Source: Reticulitermes speratus (Eukaryota > Arthropoda > Insecta > Blattodea > Rhinotermitidae). Taken from it: DNA of 64,000 nucleotides. The DNA lies in contig JAJKFL010000005.1 in assembly GCA_021186555.1 (NCBI GenBank), positions 22,632,635-22,696,634 of the forward strand, read 5' to 3'. The notes under the pieces are model-generated. The model had not been told where the DNA came from and did not search any database. It worked only from the letters and a program-made list of their open reading frames with translations. How positions within the stretch are numbered: position 1 is the first letter of the stretch; the number at the start of each line of letters is the position of its first letter. Positions 33,366-44,472 of this stretch are shown piece by piece. A program made the translations under genes and the position numbers.

Positions 33366-33655
33366 GGGCACGCGGTGGCGCACTTGGTTGAGGTACTGTG
33401 CTACAAGCCGGAAGGTCGCGGGTTCGATTCCCGATGGTGTAATTCATAATCCTTTTGGCCGTACTGTGGGGTCGACTCAACCTTTAACAGAAATGAATAC
33501 CAGGAATATTTCCTGGGGTTAAGGGCGGCCGGTACATAGGGCTGACAATCCTACCACCTCCATGTGCCGATTGTCTGCGAGTCTGGGAGTCTCAACCTCC
33601 TGGAATCTTCAGGGCCTGTCCAGGCCTGTAATGGGATTACTGTACCTTTTCTTAC
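33366..33655 (+). mobile_element. tRNA-derived SINE, family S1, near full length
   Basis: The head contains a near-consensus RNA polymerase III A box, TGGCGCACTTGG (33376-33387), and a perfect B box, GGTTCGATTCC (33421-33431). The body has landmarks ACAGAAATGAATACCAGGAA, TTCCTGGGGTTAAGGGCGGC, CATGTGCCGATTGTCT and GGCCTGTAATGGGATTACTG. It is bordered by a 15-bp duplication with two mismatches (33351-33365 and 33656-33670). The 5'-truncated second copy at 47432-47691 shares the whole body. Mobilisation would depend on a LINE machinery in trans; the partner is not evident from the tail. Confidence 0.85.
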
Positions 33656-33670
33656 CTTCGCGATGAGAGG

Positions 33671-34208
33671 CCAGCGACGAACCACCTGATCTACTACATG
33701 GGGACTCGGAATATAGTTCATTGTGTGTGAACATGGCGATTAAAGTCTGTGTTGTGTAAAATGTGGAGAATTCTTTAAAAAGGTGGAACTGCGACTTTGT
33801 CAAAATACGCATTTCTTCGTTGAGTTGCTCGGTCTAGTTAGCCTTTCATTGCTTCTACAATTTTATGGCTGCCGTTACTCTGCATTTCGGTTTGCGTGAT
33901 GTAGCAAATGACTTAAAGTTTGGATAGATTACAACATTTAATTTTTTATTAACCGTATTGGTTACTTACTGCTTTACCATTAAGTTTCAGGATTATACGT
34001 CCAACCATTTGTCGTCCGACTGGTGACGGAAGGCGGATAATGGCGAAGGAAGGAGAACGGGAGCGTCGTATTAGTTCCGATAGGCTGGTGGGCAAAGTGG
34101 GGCAGAGTAACTATGTGCCTTCATTATTCATTTAGACAGTAAGGATGTGGAAGAAAGCAGTCATGTCCTCATGTAAGGCACGGACAATAATTGCCTGCAG
34201 AGAATGGT
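33671..34208. other. Unassigned DNA
   Basis: Nothing recognised. Confidence 0.4.
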
Positions 34209-34221
34209 ATGTACAGAAATG

Positions 34222-34469
34222 AGGTCTTCACTGTTCTGGGATGTTTCGCAGCGTTGATTGGTATTTATTTACAGACGTTTCGGGACAGTTTGTCGGTCCC
34301 GTTTTCAAGAGTGAAGTGGTCCAAGAATACCTCCTGGGCTGTTTGGCCCTTGAAGATGGGACCAGTAAGCTGTCCCGAGACGTCCGTAAATAAATACTAA
34401 TCAACACTGCGCAGTGTCCCAGAAGTGCGATGTTCTCATTTACACAGCGGCGGAAACACGCGATCACAC
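34222..34469 (+). mobile_element. Hairpin-tail element (family A), copy with 13-bp borders
   Basis: It is bordered by ATGTACAGAAATG (34209-34221) and ATGCACAGAAATG (34470-34482), a 13-bp duplication with one mismatch. The body is a long imperfect palindrome: GTTCTGGGATGTTTCGCAGC... on the left, GCGCAGTGTCCCAGAAG... on the right, with nested GACGTTTCGGGACAG/CTGTCCCGAGACGTC arms. A one-sided tail TTTACACAGCGGCGGAAACA plus CGCGATCAC follows. The centre carries CCTTGAAGATGGGAC...GTCCC. No coding capacity. The overlapping 193-codon reverse frame is an artefact. Confidence 0.75.
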
Positions 34470-34482
34470 ATGCACAGAAATG

Positions 34483-35034
34483 TTTAGTAAGTGTAACAAC
34501 ACGTCCAACATATCGATTGCATTTGCGTTCCGACACTGATATATACATGACAGCGAATTGGTTGCGATAAATCGAGTCTGAGTCCTTGTGGATAGGTTTC
34601 GTCAATATCAGAGCCCAGACGTCGTAACGTCTGCGCATACATGATCCACCATTACTAGATAGCACTTTTTTGCTGCCGATATATCTGAAGACATCGTATC
34701 TAATGTATTTAAATTTTAAAGTTTTGTGCAGTTTCGTCACATGCTGTGCGTCAGGAAAAGTTGTACTTAGGTCCACATGAAATAATTTGAAAGTACTCTT
34801 CTCATACAATGAAATAAGGAGTTAATAATCTAACCATGTCCGTAGGTCTGCCCTCCTGATAACTTGCTATGAACATCATGCATCTAAGACCACACGAGCT
34901 TTATGCATTTTAATTTTATATCATGAATACCATGAGAACCAAGTAGCCATCGATCACTTTATTAATTTGACAAATTATTTCAAAGCTCTTGAGACTCGAA
35001 ATTTCCTGTCCGCTAACATTATGACTTATGAATT
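34483..35034. other. Unassigned DNA
   Basis: Nothing recognised. Confidence 0.4.
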
Positions 35035-35042
35035 ATACTGTA

Positions 35043-35458
35043 CAGGGGCGCAACCAGAATTTTTCTTTGGACGGGGGGGGGGGGGGGGGGGACTGACCTT
35101 GAAGCTATATATAATATATGTTTGATTTTAAAAATTATGTTATAAAACTCATGTTGTAAGTACAACGTAACACTTTCTGCAACTGCAGTTATATATCTAC
35201 ATACGAATAAAACTACTTATTCCATGACTAAATAACAGTGTCCTATCTTCTTGTTTTTTTTTTAAATTCTAGTAATTTATTTTTAAAAATTCTAATGTAC
35301 TAGTCATCAGCCTATTTCAGTGGCTGATTTCGGCTGAAGGGGAAATCACGTAAAACGTTTGGTATCATAATATCAACAAAATCTGTGTTTTTAAATTTCG
35401 GTTTTGAGGGGTTTGGGGGGCTGCAGCCCGGCAGCTCCCCCCCTTGGGTGCGTCCCTG
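35043..35458. mobile_element. hAT-type MITE, second family
   Basis: The ends are CAGGGGCGCAACCAG and the inverse GGTGCGTCCCTG. The 8-bp flanks ATACTGTA (35035-35042) and ATACTATA (35459-35466) match at seven of eight. Inside are a 19-G tract (35073-35091) and, near the other end, GGTTTGGGGGGCTG and CAGCTCCCCCCC, so the subterminal regions are complementary G/C runs. 416 bp, no coding capacity. Confidence 0.8.
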
Positions 35459-35466
35459 ATACTATA

Positions 35467-36875
35467 TTTCCCGATACCTTTATCATAAATATTAAAGCAT
35501 TTGGTGACAATTTGTCATTATACAACATTCCCTGAATTTTTTTTACCATAGTCTACGGAAAATAGTTCCATGTGTCGATCACCTTCATAGATCCCTCGAT
35601 ATTTCGATCGACCTTTTCCCTTCCGGCCTCTGCTTTACCGTCGTGCGGAATCTTTTCCCTGAAATTTTTGGGGGCCAAAAGTGACTGTATTGAAAATTAA
35701 AGTTCTGTTGGATATGACACGGCGTGAATTGATAAATACCGATATTTCAGAAGAACGTACTGCCTACATCTTCAGGATCTTCGGAGTCCAAGAAGAGACA
35801 CATCTTCGTCAACACTGCGGTCAGAAACTAAAATTTAACTAGTGACTTTTCTGCTGGGTTGAGCTAAATCGCTAGATCGTGGGCTCAGTGAATGTTTTAT
35901 CGTGCTCTATAAAATTATTGCGCGTTTGGTCTTGCGACAGAAGTGTAAAGTGCAGGATGACAACCGTCGAAGACAGCGACTGGAAGGTGGCTTAGCTAAG
36001 GAGAATTGATTATATACAAAAAGTGGGGGCTTGTGGGTTTAAAGCCTTTTAAGCACGGATTAATGTAAAGTATGTTAAAGATCCAGTTTCTACTTCCAAG
36101 TGAACATACTGCTCCTGCATTAACAAAGCGAACAGCTTGTGATGTTTAGATAGATAATCGCTCTTGCCTGTAACAATCATAAGAAATGTAAAAGCATTTG
36201 TGTAGACAAAATTTCGAGTATTTGGATTTTGTGGCGGGTGGTCCACTGTGGTGTGAAGTGTTCAAGACCCATTAACCTTCCTATAACGACAGCCTTCATA
36301 CGCGATAAACTCTTTGGGCCCGTCTACAGAGGCCAGAGGCATCCGTCATCCCCAAGTTACGTGGACTTCTTACTGTGGTCACATTTCTTAATTCAGCACA
36401 GGGACAATTGTATTTTCTATCGTTGTTTCCTTCTACAGTTTGGTTTCCTTACACTTCCTTCTTCCTTTCTTCTCATACTTGTTCTTCATCATTCTTCACA
36501 GTACTTACCGTTTTACCCTTAGGCTGTATTGTAGAAGCTGACAAAAGTAAGAGAACTGACGAGAATTTTAACATAAGTGTAAAAAATCCATCAATTGAAC
36601 GTGCAGAGAGAGGGGTTTAACTTCTAAGGAAGGGACTGAAACCTTCAAATAAAGAACTTACAGCCACTTAATGGTGCCTGACCATACAATAAACGATCAC
36701 AACAAAAAGCTGCACTCGGAGTAGAATTCATCATTCTGACAGACCATAACGTCAGTCATCCACATTGGAACTCACGTCCTGCTATTGGATCGCAGCAGAA
36801 CCCTGTTACACGTCACATTGTGAATTTACTTCGCTACATAACTGCTGGATAATTCGCGGGCATTTAGTTCTTATT

Positions 36876-36878
<3 letters not shown>
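35467..36878. other. Unassigned DNA
   Basis: A minus-strand copy of the CTGAAGATG...TGAAATATCGG motif lies at about 35735-35785. No gene recognised. Confidence 0.4.

Positions 36879-36910
<32 letters not shown>
36879..36910. repeat. (CT)n microsatellite
   Basis: Sixteen CT units. Confidence 0.97.
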
Positions 36911-36913
<3 letters not shown>

Positions 36914-38885
36914 CCAGTCTTTATTTTCTTGAAATCTCTTTCCATCCTCTGTTTGTCTTTCTCCGTGTAATTAAACTGGAGTAGCTCGGCCAGTAAAGGG
37001 ATCGGGCTACGGCCTGGACGAAGCAGTTTCCTTTAGCACTTTTAGTTCCAAATTTTCTCTTCAGCGTCCTGTGTTCAGAAATCTTTCATCTATTATCTTT
37101 CCCCAACGTAAAATACCAACTTTCGCACCCTCAAAGAACAAAGACAAATTATACGCCTATGGTTGTGTATGTATTAATCTAAGTTTTAAGGTAACAAGCG
37201 GGAAGACAAAAGTAAAAAAAGTGTTCCTTATTTTAATCTGCTTTTAATTCTTTCGTAAACGCAATTTTAACTTACTACTAAAATTTCTTAGCCACCCTGA
37301 CCATTTTCCTTACCTCTATCACGATATATTGAATGTTAGTGTGAATTAATGCATATTACAATATCCCGCCAAAATTTAATTATCGAATGAGTGTGGTATA
37401 AGCCACCAGACAAAGGGGAGTCCTGAATGAAGCAGTGCCGCCCACTTCTGTGGGATGACATATTCAAAATCTATATCGAGCCGTTTATGTTACATTTTGC
37501 ACTTATCGCTGAAGAGAGCAAGACAACGAGATATTTCGCAATTATATTTGATAGGAAAATAAAAGTTGCTATTATTTTCCCACTACATTATTTGTATTAG
37601 CAAGTCAACATCAAGTCCAGTAATGCTGCTGTATACAATAGAGCATGTATGCCTCATTGTTGTATTTTTCTTGTTAGGATATGCGTTAGGTAGGTAGTTG
37701 ACAAATTGTCCTTAAAAAGTCAAGGAATCACAGCTCATCTGTTAGTCAATGAAAACAATATGTGCAAATCCGATGCTGTGGTTCTTCCGAAGTTAGAATT
37801 TGAAGAAACTTACATGCTCTTAGAGAATTTGTGTAAAGCTTTGGTACGATCAGCAGACACATGTTGAGAACTGTATAGAAATCACACAGTCAGAGGAGGA
37901 ATATAAGGAAGGAAAAGGGACGCCAAATCAAGAAGGACTTGAAGAAAGATGAGATGAGGGAAGGCTGGAGTTTTGAGACATAAATAGAGCCAGGCCTTTC
38001 TCGAGCACATGTGAAGGAAGGAAGGGGAGTAAGAAGGATGGTGTCTTTGTAATCCAATTGTAGAGAAGATGAAAAGCCGCGCCTGTAGTGGCCAGTGATA
38101 GCTGGCGGAGAGAAGATGAATAAGACGCTAGTGGTCACCAAAGCACGACACAAAGGCGTCGTGATTGAGGTTCTGTGTGTTTGTGTTTCGTCCAACCCAG
38201 GCCGTCTTCAGGGAGCAGCGTTACAAATAGTACCACATTTCATCGCCTCACGCCACCAAATCCAAACGTTTTTACAAAACCTTAGATACGTGCTTCTACT
38301 GGGGCTGGTCCCCAGGAACTGATGAATACTTCGTTAAAGACATGCGTCTGTGTGAATATGGACTGAGGCATGCATGATTCAGTACTGGATTTAATACTAC
38401 AGCACTACCCGTACTCTGTACTTTGTAAGAGTTTATACCTGACAATGTCATTCTGCTAGAATTTCTTCCTGCTGCTATGCTTTTTAAAACATCTCTGTAA
38501 CTTTAAATTTACATTTTACTTTAAATAATTTAATTAATCGTTTACTTAACGACGCTGCTTCATATTTGATGTTATACGTGTGTACTGTTCAAATGAAAAT
38601 AAAATGGCTAGACAAGGCATGTGAAGGAGAAAGTTGTAGTTTATATAAAACTTCTGTATAGAAATGGCTGTGTAGTGAACAGAAATGACACTAGATTGAG
38701 TCGAGTCATTAGACTGACTCTCCAGCTACTCTGTTCTCAAGGAACTGGACGTCGGCGTCCGTTCAGTGGGATCCTGAGTGGACCATAATTGACTCTAGAC
38801 GTCGTGAAATAATTCACTGACCTGTGGGATTTGACCCTCTGCCGTTTACCTAGTTTCCAGCCATGATTCACAGATCCACAATATA
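36911..38885. other. Unassigned DNA
   Basis: No repeat or gene recognised. Confidence 0.4.
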
Positions 38886-38893
38886 CTGTATAA

Positions 38894-39203
38894 CAGGGGT
38901 GGCCAAACCGCGGCTCGCGATCCACATGCAGCTCTTTGACATATAATTTGCGGCTCACGGAAATATGTTGGCTGAGCTCCTTTTTTCATTACAATTCATG
39001 TAAAAGGTAAATAAAAAATTTTCAAGCTTTATAATTATGAGAGTCCACTGGATTAAAACGTAGGTTTAATGTTCATGATCTTTGTAACAAAATGTCCATG
39101 TAACAGTAAAAACTTGTGTGTAATATTTGTTCATGTCTTGCGGCTCTCAAACATCTGAAGTTTATAGTATGTGGCTCTTACGTTATCAAGTTGGCCACCC
39201 CTG
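38894..39203. mobile_element. hAT-type MITE, copy 2 of the 29815 family
   Basis: The ends are CAGGGGTGGCCAAAC and TTGGCCACCCCTG. The 8-bp flanks CTGTATAA (38886-38893) and CTATATAA (39204-39211) differ at one base. It shares nearly all of its interior with 29815-30161, minus about 37 bp of internal deletions near TTACCGGTATAAA and TGGTGAGTAAATA. Both lie in the same orientation. Confidence 0.9.
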
Positions 39204-39211
39204 CTATATAA

Positions 39212-40548
39212 TTATTAATCGTATAAAACTCGATTATATTTTACATGCCCAATGCCCCGTGCCCCACCTGCTCGATTAACTCTGCACTTTGAACACAAAT
39301 TACCGTTATGTTCCTTATGATTCTCACAATATGTCAGTTATTTTGCTAAACATCATTAATCGGTTGGTCTTTTTAGTGTGTGTGTTCTCTGTAAGCTAAA
39401 AACTCATTTTGAATATGTAATGTATATTAACGTTAAACTTCAAAGGGTTTGGCGAAGTTGAAAATGTAGTGTGCATTTATAATTGTATGTAAATTATCTG
39501 CGATTTGAATGGTCTTTGATGTAAAGACTGGGGAGGTGGAATATGCCTGCATCACGCTTAATTGATACAGCTGATATGCTGTCTCCACAAAATGATACGA
39601 CGAGGAGGCTGGAAGGTTACAACTTGAGGGGGTCCACTTGCTAAATGACTGTGATATGAAGCTTTGAAGCACGGATCATAATCGGACGATACCTTTACAC
39701 TGTTCAACATCTTTTTCAAGCGCATTAACGCTATTTTCAATTTACAAAAAAGTTTCGACTAAGAGAGAGACGTTCGGTGAATCTGACTCAGTACGCTTTT
39801 ATGTAGGTTTGTTTGCGTCATTATCTGTGTTACTTGTTGAGCACTGGAGCTCGTCGTTTCTTTCCTACTTAAATGACAGAAAGTTGGAACAAAGCGGTAA
39901 GATATTCTCAAACTTAACACTAACGTAATTTTTATTGTAATAATTGGATTTCTTGTTTATTTTGTGGTAGATAAGCCTATTGTAAAATGAAGCTTTATTT
40001 TACATTAACATGTATTTCTAAATATATAAAAGCACTGACGTAAAGCTTGCATATAGTGTTTCTAGGAGACGAGTTGTTCTTCTTAACTCCACCAGCCTTC
40101 GTTATTTATTTGGTTTCTATATCCTCTCGTATACCTATAGTGTTCAGGATAGTTTTCAAATGAATATAAGTACTTACTGAGTAGACCTTGTCGTTACAGT
40201 AAATCGTGTTTCAAGTATTCTTTTTCATGTTCTGTTGATTTCCCTCCACTATCATTTTTACTGTGGTGTTACCTGAATTTTCCTTTCGCATAGTAACTTC
40301 AACGGTGAAAGGTTATTTGAAAATTCAAAGAAAATATAGCAGACAATTTTCATCTCAACCACACTTTTCCATACATACCTCCCACATATCCATTGTTATA
40401 CATTATAGCTTTTTATATTTAGTCTGAAATCGCGATTTCAATGAACATGCACGCTGTGAGCTTTATTCAGTTAAAGTCGAGACTGCAGCCCCGATTGAAT
40501 AAAAGAGAGCTCGCCCTGCTGTTAATTGCTGTCATCTTCTGGTTATGT
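39212..40548. other. Unassigned DNA
   Basis: Nothing recognised. Confidence 0.4.
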
Positions 40549-40695
40549 TGGCCGTGTCAGGGTTCTGGCGATTAGTAGTCGGCCTCTCACCTCGGAGCAC
40601 CGGGTTAAGTACCACAGTAGTCCACGTGGGATTTGTGATGCGCGAAGTGGCACCGAGACACCTCCGGTCTGTCTTTGTCAGTTTCATTTCCACCA
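40549..40695 (+). mobile_element. tRNA-derived SINE, family S2, divergent copy
   Basis: It follows the order of the 46655 copy: GGCGATTAGTAGTCGGCCTC (for GGCGGTTAGTCGCCGGTCTC), TCACCTCGGAGCACCGGGTT, TCCACGTGGGATTTGTG, AGTGGCACCG and TCAGTTTCATTTCCACC. The A and B boxes have decayed (the B box reads GGGTTAAGTACCAC). An old insertion. Confidence 0.7.
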
Positions 40696-40881
40696 ATGAT
40701 CCATATTCGTTCATTCATTCGTCACTGACACTACAGAAACTTTTAAATTGACGATTTTTCTAAAAACACGTTTTTTTTGTCAGATTCATAACTGTTGCCA
40801 TTAATCTGTGTTTTTGCAAAACACACACGCAGTCGGCTCTTTCTTCAAAACAAAGGAAAATAGAACTACAACATTTATCCT

Positions 40882-41117
40882 GAGATCTGCGCTTTTTTGG
40901 TTTTACGCAGCGTACAATTGTAGTTTCTTACCGACTTGTCGGGACAACCTATTGCTTTCATATTCAATGGTCTTCTTGGACTGCTTGACCCTTGAAGATG
41001 GGACCGATACGTTGTCCCGACAAGCTGGTAAGAAACTACCCTTCTACGCTGCGTAAACTCCCAAAAGAGCGCAGATCTCTTTTACACCGCGGCGGAAGCC
41101 TGAAATCACGAATCTGA
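40882..41117 (+). mobile_element. Hairpin-tail element (family A)
   Basis: The palindromic body starts GAGATCTGCGCTTTTTT and ends AAAGAGCGCAGATCTC. Inside are nested arms TTACGCAGCGT/ACGCTGCGTAA, AGTTTCTTACCGACTTGTCG/CGACAAGCTGGTAAGAAACT and GGGACAAC/GTTGTCCC. The tail is TTACACCGCGGCGGAAGCCT + GAAATCACG. A short TATCCT flanks it at 40876-40881 and 41118-41123. The two arms of the body each contain one GGGAC/GTCCC stem, including CCTTGAAGATGGGAC. Confidence 0.75.
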
Positions 41118-41123
41118 TATCCT

Positions 41124-41588
41124 TTCCGTCATGTTACAGATAGAGTAGGCCTACAAACGTATATTGCTTTAAAGCGTTTCGTAACAGTCATTAAGAAACT
41201 ACTTTGTTTGTTATTTGTTGTATATAAATATTCCAAATAAAATTACGTATATAATTGGAATCTGAAATTTTTACGTAAAATGTGTTTAGAATGTTGATTA
41301 CCTGTATGCACTCATCATAAGTTATTCCTTAAAAATAAAAAAGGAAAGTGAGGCAGAATCCAAGGAATATTTTGTGTTGCCTTATGATATTTTATATAAA
41401 CAACATGATGTTCTTGTCTCAGAGCAGGTTATCACAAATTCGTTACCTAACTATTAACTATACATGCGCGTATACAGTGCCTACCGTGCTTTATGTGCAT
41501 GAACTTCTGTGAAGTGACTCTTGCAATGTGTACATAACAAGAAGTACTTTACCTTACCAGCGGTGTTCCAGCTTTCGGTGTGAACTTT
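41124..41588. other. Unassigned DNA
   Basis: Nothing recognised. Confidence 0.4.
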
Positions 41589-41632
41589 CTCCCTGATGAT
41601 GGTGGTATATATGCCACCGAAACATGTCGGAG
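41589..41632 (+). ncRNA. Hammerhead-ribozyme-like core 3 (best match)
   Basis: The order is stem I 5' CTCC (41589-41592), CTGATGA (41593-41599), one T, and stem II GGTGG/CCACC (41601-41605 with 41614-41618). Then come GAAA (41619-41622), a minimal stem III (AC-AT-GT), cleavage triplet GTC (41626-41628) and stem I 3' GGAG (41629-41632). Every essential core element of a hammerhead is present and stem I closes perfectly for four pairs. The single extra T before stem II is shared by all cores in this window. Very short stem III is known from the hammerheads of Penelope-like elements. Self-cleavage is untested. Confidence 0.45.
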
Positions 41633-43134
41633 TTAAAATGATCCTTTAACGACTTTTTGTAATATGTATTAAATTGGTGCATTATTGCTGGTACTTTCTA
41701 GTTAATAATTCAATACAATGCACTGCTTGAACAACGATGTGAAAATTCGTTACCTAACGTTTCTTAGGCATGTTTACTTCTCTGCTCACTGGAAAGTAAT
41801 ATCTGTAAGTCCGTCTATACGCATGAAACAACTCGAGAGCTGCTGAAATAATTTTTATGGAATGTGATACTGGGAGATTTTCATCTAAAGTTTTTCGATC
41901 ATTTTGATTATTTACTAAAACCTAACAGTACCGACGGACATTTTACATGACAATCTAGCGCAAGTTTCTGCGTGTGTCTCGAAATTAACTCGAGCTTACC
42001 TCGCTAAATATTTATCAGAGAATGTAATGTTTAGAACCAGAGTTACAGAGGAAACTGAAGCACATGCTATGTATAAGATGATCTTCACACATCTTGTTTT
42101 TCGTAACAATTAAATAAAATCAGTGAACTTTTTTACATGTGCTTGCATTTCGTAACTGATTTCTACAGAATATATACTTCTTGACTCTGACACCTTGTAG
42201 TTTTATAGATTGACACCGACGTTTAGAGGAACTTGCTGCCTCCATCTTCATGGTTATTGAATGACGTTTATGTATAGCTGGTTGTAACTCTTTCACTCTG
42301 AGTGTGGAGGCTGCACGTTCCTCCGAAGCATGGGATTCAGCCTACGAACATAGCACGGCGTCAAACCCCGAAATGTGTATCATCTTAAAAATATCCGCCG
42401 TGGAAAGCCTAAAATCCTGAACATCTGTACGACCTCCAGAAAGAGGAGACTCAGCCCTTACTTGACGTTATCTCTATTAGTTAAAAAAATACGGGCGTTA
42501 TATTGTGTTTGCACGAGCAAATAAAAACATTCGCGTGCATGTGTGTATGCTTTCTGTGTATGCAGATATGCACGTGTAAGAAATAGTGAATATTGAAACT
42601 ACAAAATAGTATTTTATTTTTAGTAGCTATATAATACTTATAATTTTCAATGAAATTTCATACCCAGGGAAAGTAAGCATTTGAGGGGACAAATCTACTC
42701 GTTCAATAATGTTTATTATATTGCGATATGTGCTACAATTCAACGCTGATAGTGACACATGCACAAAGTGTCCTTCAGCACGTCTGTAGATCAAGATTTT
42801 TATAATCTTAGTGCAAATTATTTAGGCATATGAATGTTTAATCTGGTAGATTTGCACTAATAATTAGGCTAATCGAAATTTCCCATGCTGCTCTTAAGAA
42901 GAAATAAGATGTTTGAATAGAAAGTGGCTCTCAGATCTCCATCATGTAAAGCTACAATATTGTATGGCTGAATCGAAATTGCAAAACACTCAAAATTTAC
43001 AACATTTTGTAAATTACATATCACATTGCAGACCAGCGAGGCTTTTTAAAATTAAATACCCCAGTTCTCGGAAATGTTCAGGCATTTAAACTTTTAAAAA
43101 GAGGGTGTTTCTATTTACATTTCCGTGCTGTAAT
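41633..43134. other. Unassigned DNA
   Basis: A TAGTGCAAAT/ATTTGCACTA hairpin lies at about 42808-42871. A decayed GATGGAGGCAGCAAG...TAAACGTCGG motif (minus strand) lies at 42215-42260. No gene. Confidence 0.4.
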
Positions 43135-43789
43135 TGATGCACCATGATGTCACGTGGCGTTTTCAGCGCACATGGCGTAAAAATGTTTCAAGGTGTGATA
43201 TTGGTGTAGCTATTGCAGGATCTGTAGACCAGTAGTGTTTCATATATTATTTTCTGAGTTAGCCCATCAAAAGTATCAGACCTAAGCATTTTTCAATTTC
43301 TGCGTTGGTAATGTCAGTCTATTTCAGGGATTTGGGGGAAATTTTCCATTTGTCCACATAGTGCCTGTGAGACAAATCTGACCGCTCAGCAAAGAGTTGA
43401 ATGAGGTCATCTCCCATCACAGCGCTAACAACCTGGGTTATGCCCGAAGGGTCGTCTGTATCTACGTTCACACCTGGGTTCCCTAAAAATTGTTCTGCGT
43501 TTGGAGTTTTGTCACTTTTACTCCAGCCACCAACAGTTTCAGTGTAGGATTGTTCACTTATCCCACTGTCACTTCTGTCTCTACTTGAAGGTCCACTATC
43601 ACTACCGTCCCCTGCAGGAGACTGTGAACCTTTCCACACACTTTTGGTTGGAAAATTACTGTCAACCGTTTCAGTATCACCTGATATAATACCAGATACG
43701 TCTGACAATGGATATGAATAAAGTTCTGCTATGGTTTCCTCAGCTGTCAAACCTTTCCTGCTTGAATACGTGGTTGCTACTAGCCAAAA
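43135..43789 (-). pseudogene. piggyBac-type transposase, N-terminal remnant with in-frame stops
   Basis: The minus-strand frame is open from 43789 to 43322. It starts inside TTYSSRKGLTAEETIAEL, passes an acidic Ser/Asp-rich stretch (GSDSGPSSRDRSDSG), then reads GGWSKSDKTPNAEQFLGNPG and VNVDTDDPSGITQVVSAVMG. The same frame continues across a TAG (43319-43321) with TDITNAEIEKCLGLILLMG and, after two TAA codons, MKHYWSTDPAIATPI and FLRHVR. These match, in order, the acidic N-terminus, the FxGNPG motif and the xEMxxFLGLxILMG...xYWSTDPxxxTP block that opens the piggyBac DDE domain. The catalytic aspartates lie further downstream and were not found. There is no ATG at the start; a TAG stands just upstream (43790-43792). 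Four in-frame stops without a frameshift suggest decay mainly by point mutation. No TTAA-flanked ends were found. Confidence 0.75.
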
Positions 43790-43792
43790 CTA

Positions 43793-44472
43793 TGGCAGAA
43801 CACGTACTGAAAAATTTGACACAGAGCAACACTCTTTGGATTGTCTGTGTTTTCCGGGTCGCAGGGACGGAAGGAATTCACAGTTTGTTATTTTTGTGGG
43901 TGCCATAAACTACACGTAACTGCTGCAACTTGAACATGACCGTGGGAAGATACGGATGCAGCCACAGTTGCTGTACATGTATAAATGACGCACATTTCGC
44001 AAATTATATTGTCGTGGCCCGTACGCAGTGCACGTGATTTAAATCACGACTTTTGTCGTGACCCGTACGTAATATGATATTTACCCCACAGAAAAACATT
44101 ACTCGTATCTTCATGACAGCGGGACAGAAACCTGTGCGGCATGATGGCTGGGATTTGTCGAGTCCTGTGTGTGTTTGTGTGTATGGGTGTATGTTTCGAT
44201 GCACGTTAATGTTTTTAACCGGTTGACTGATGTGTAATTACATCTGTTGCAGAGGGAACTATTCCGACAACTAGTATGGTAGTTCCCTTTGCACCACGAT
44301 TAATTACATATCCCTAGGCTGTGGTTCATGTCACCCACGTTTTTGAAACACAATATTTTTCTCACCTTCCAGTTACCACAAGTGCTGATCCTGCTGCTTG
44401 TTTAACCTGATTCAACACCGCAGAGGAACCCCCAAAAATCATACTTTGAGTGATACCTCAAAACTGTAACCT
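43793..44472. other. Unassigned DNA with small palindromes
   Basis: A perfect 16-bp palindrome, CGTGATTTAAATCACG, lies at 44033-44048. It is flanked by near-identical GTCGTGGCCCGTACG and GTCGTGACCCGTACG. A hairpin pairs GCAGAGGGAACTA with TAGTTCCCTTTGC at about 44251-44302. Confidence 0.5.

Noticed and set aside
33366-33440. Functional tRNA gene
   Set aside because: A and B boxes are present but there is no complete cloverleaf, and the sequence continues into a SINE body shared with another locus.
34228-34809. 193-codon reverse open frame, the longest in the window
   Set aside because: Its second half is a translation of the palindromic family A element, a repeat that often stays open by chance; the first half has no recognisable domain. 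I take it as a chance fusion.
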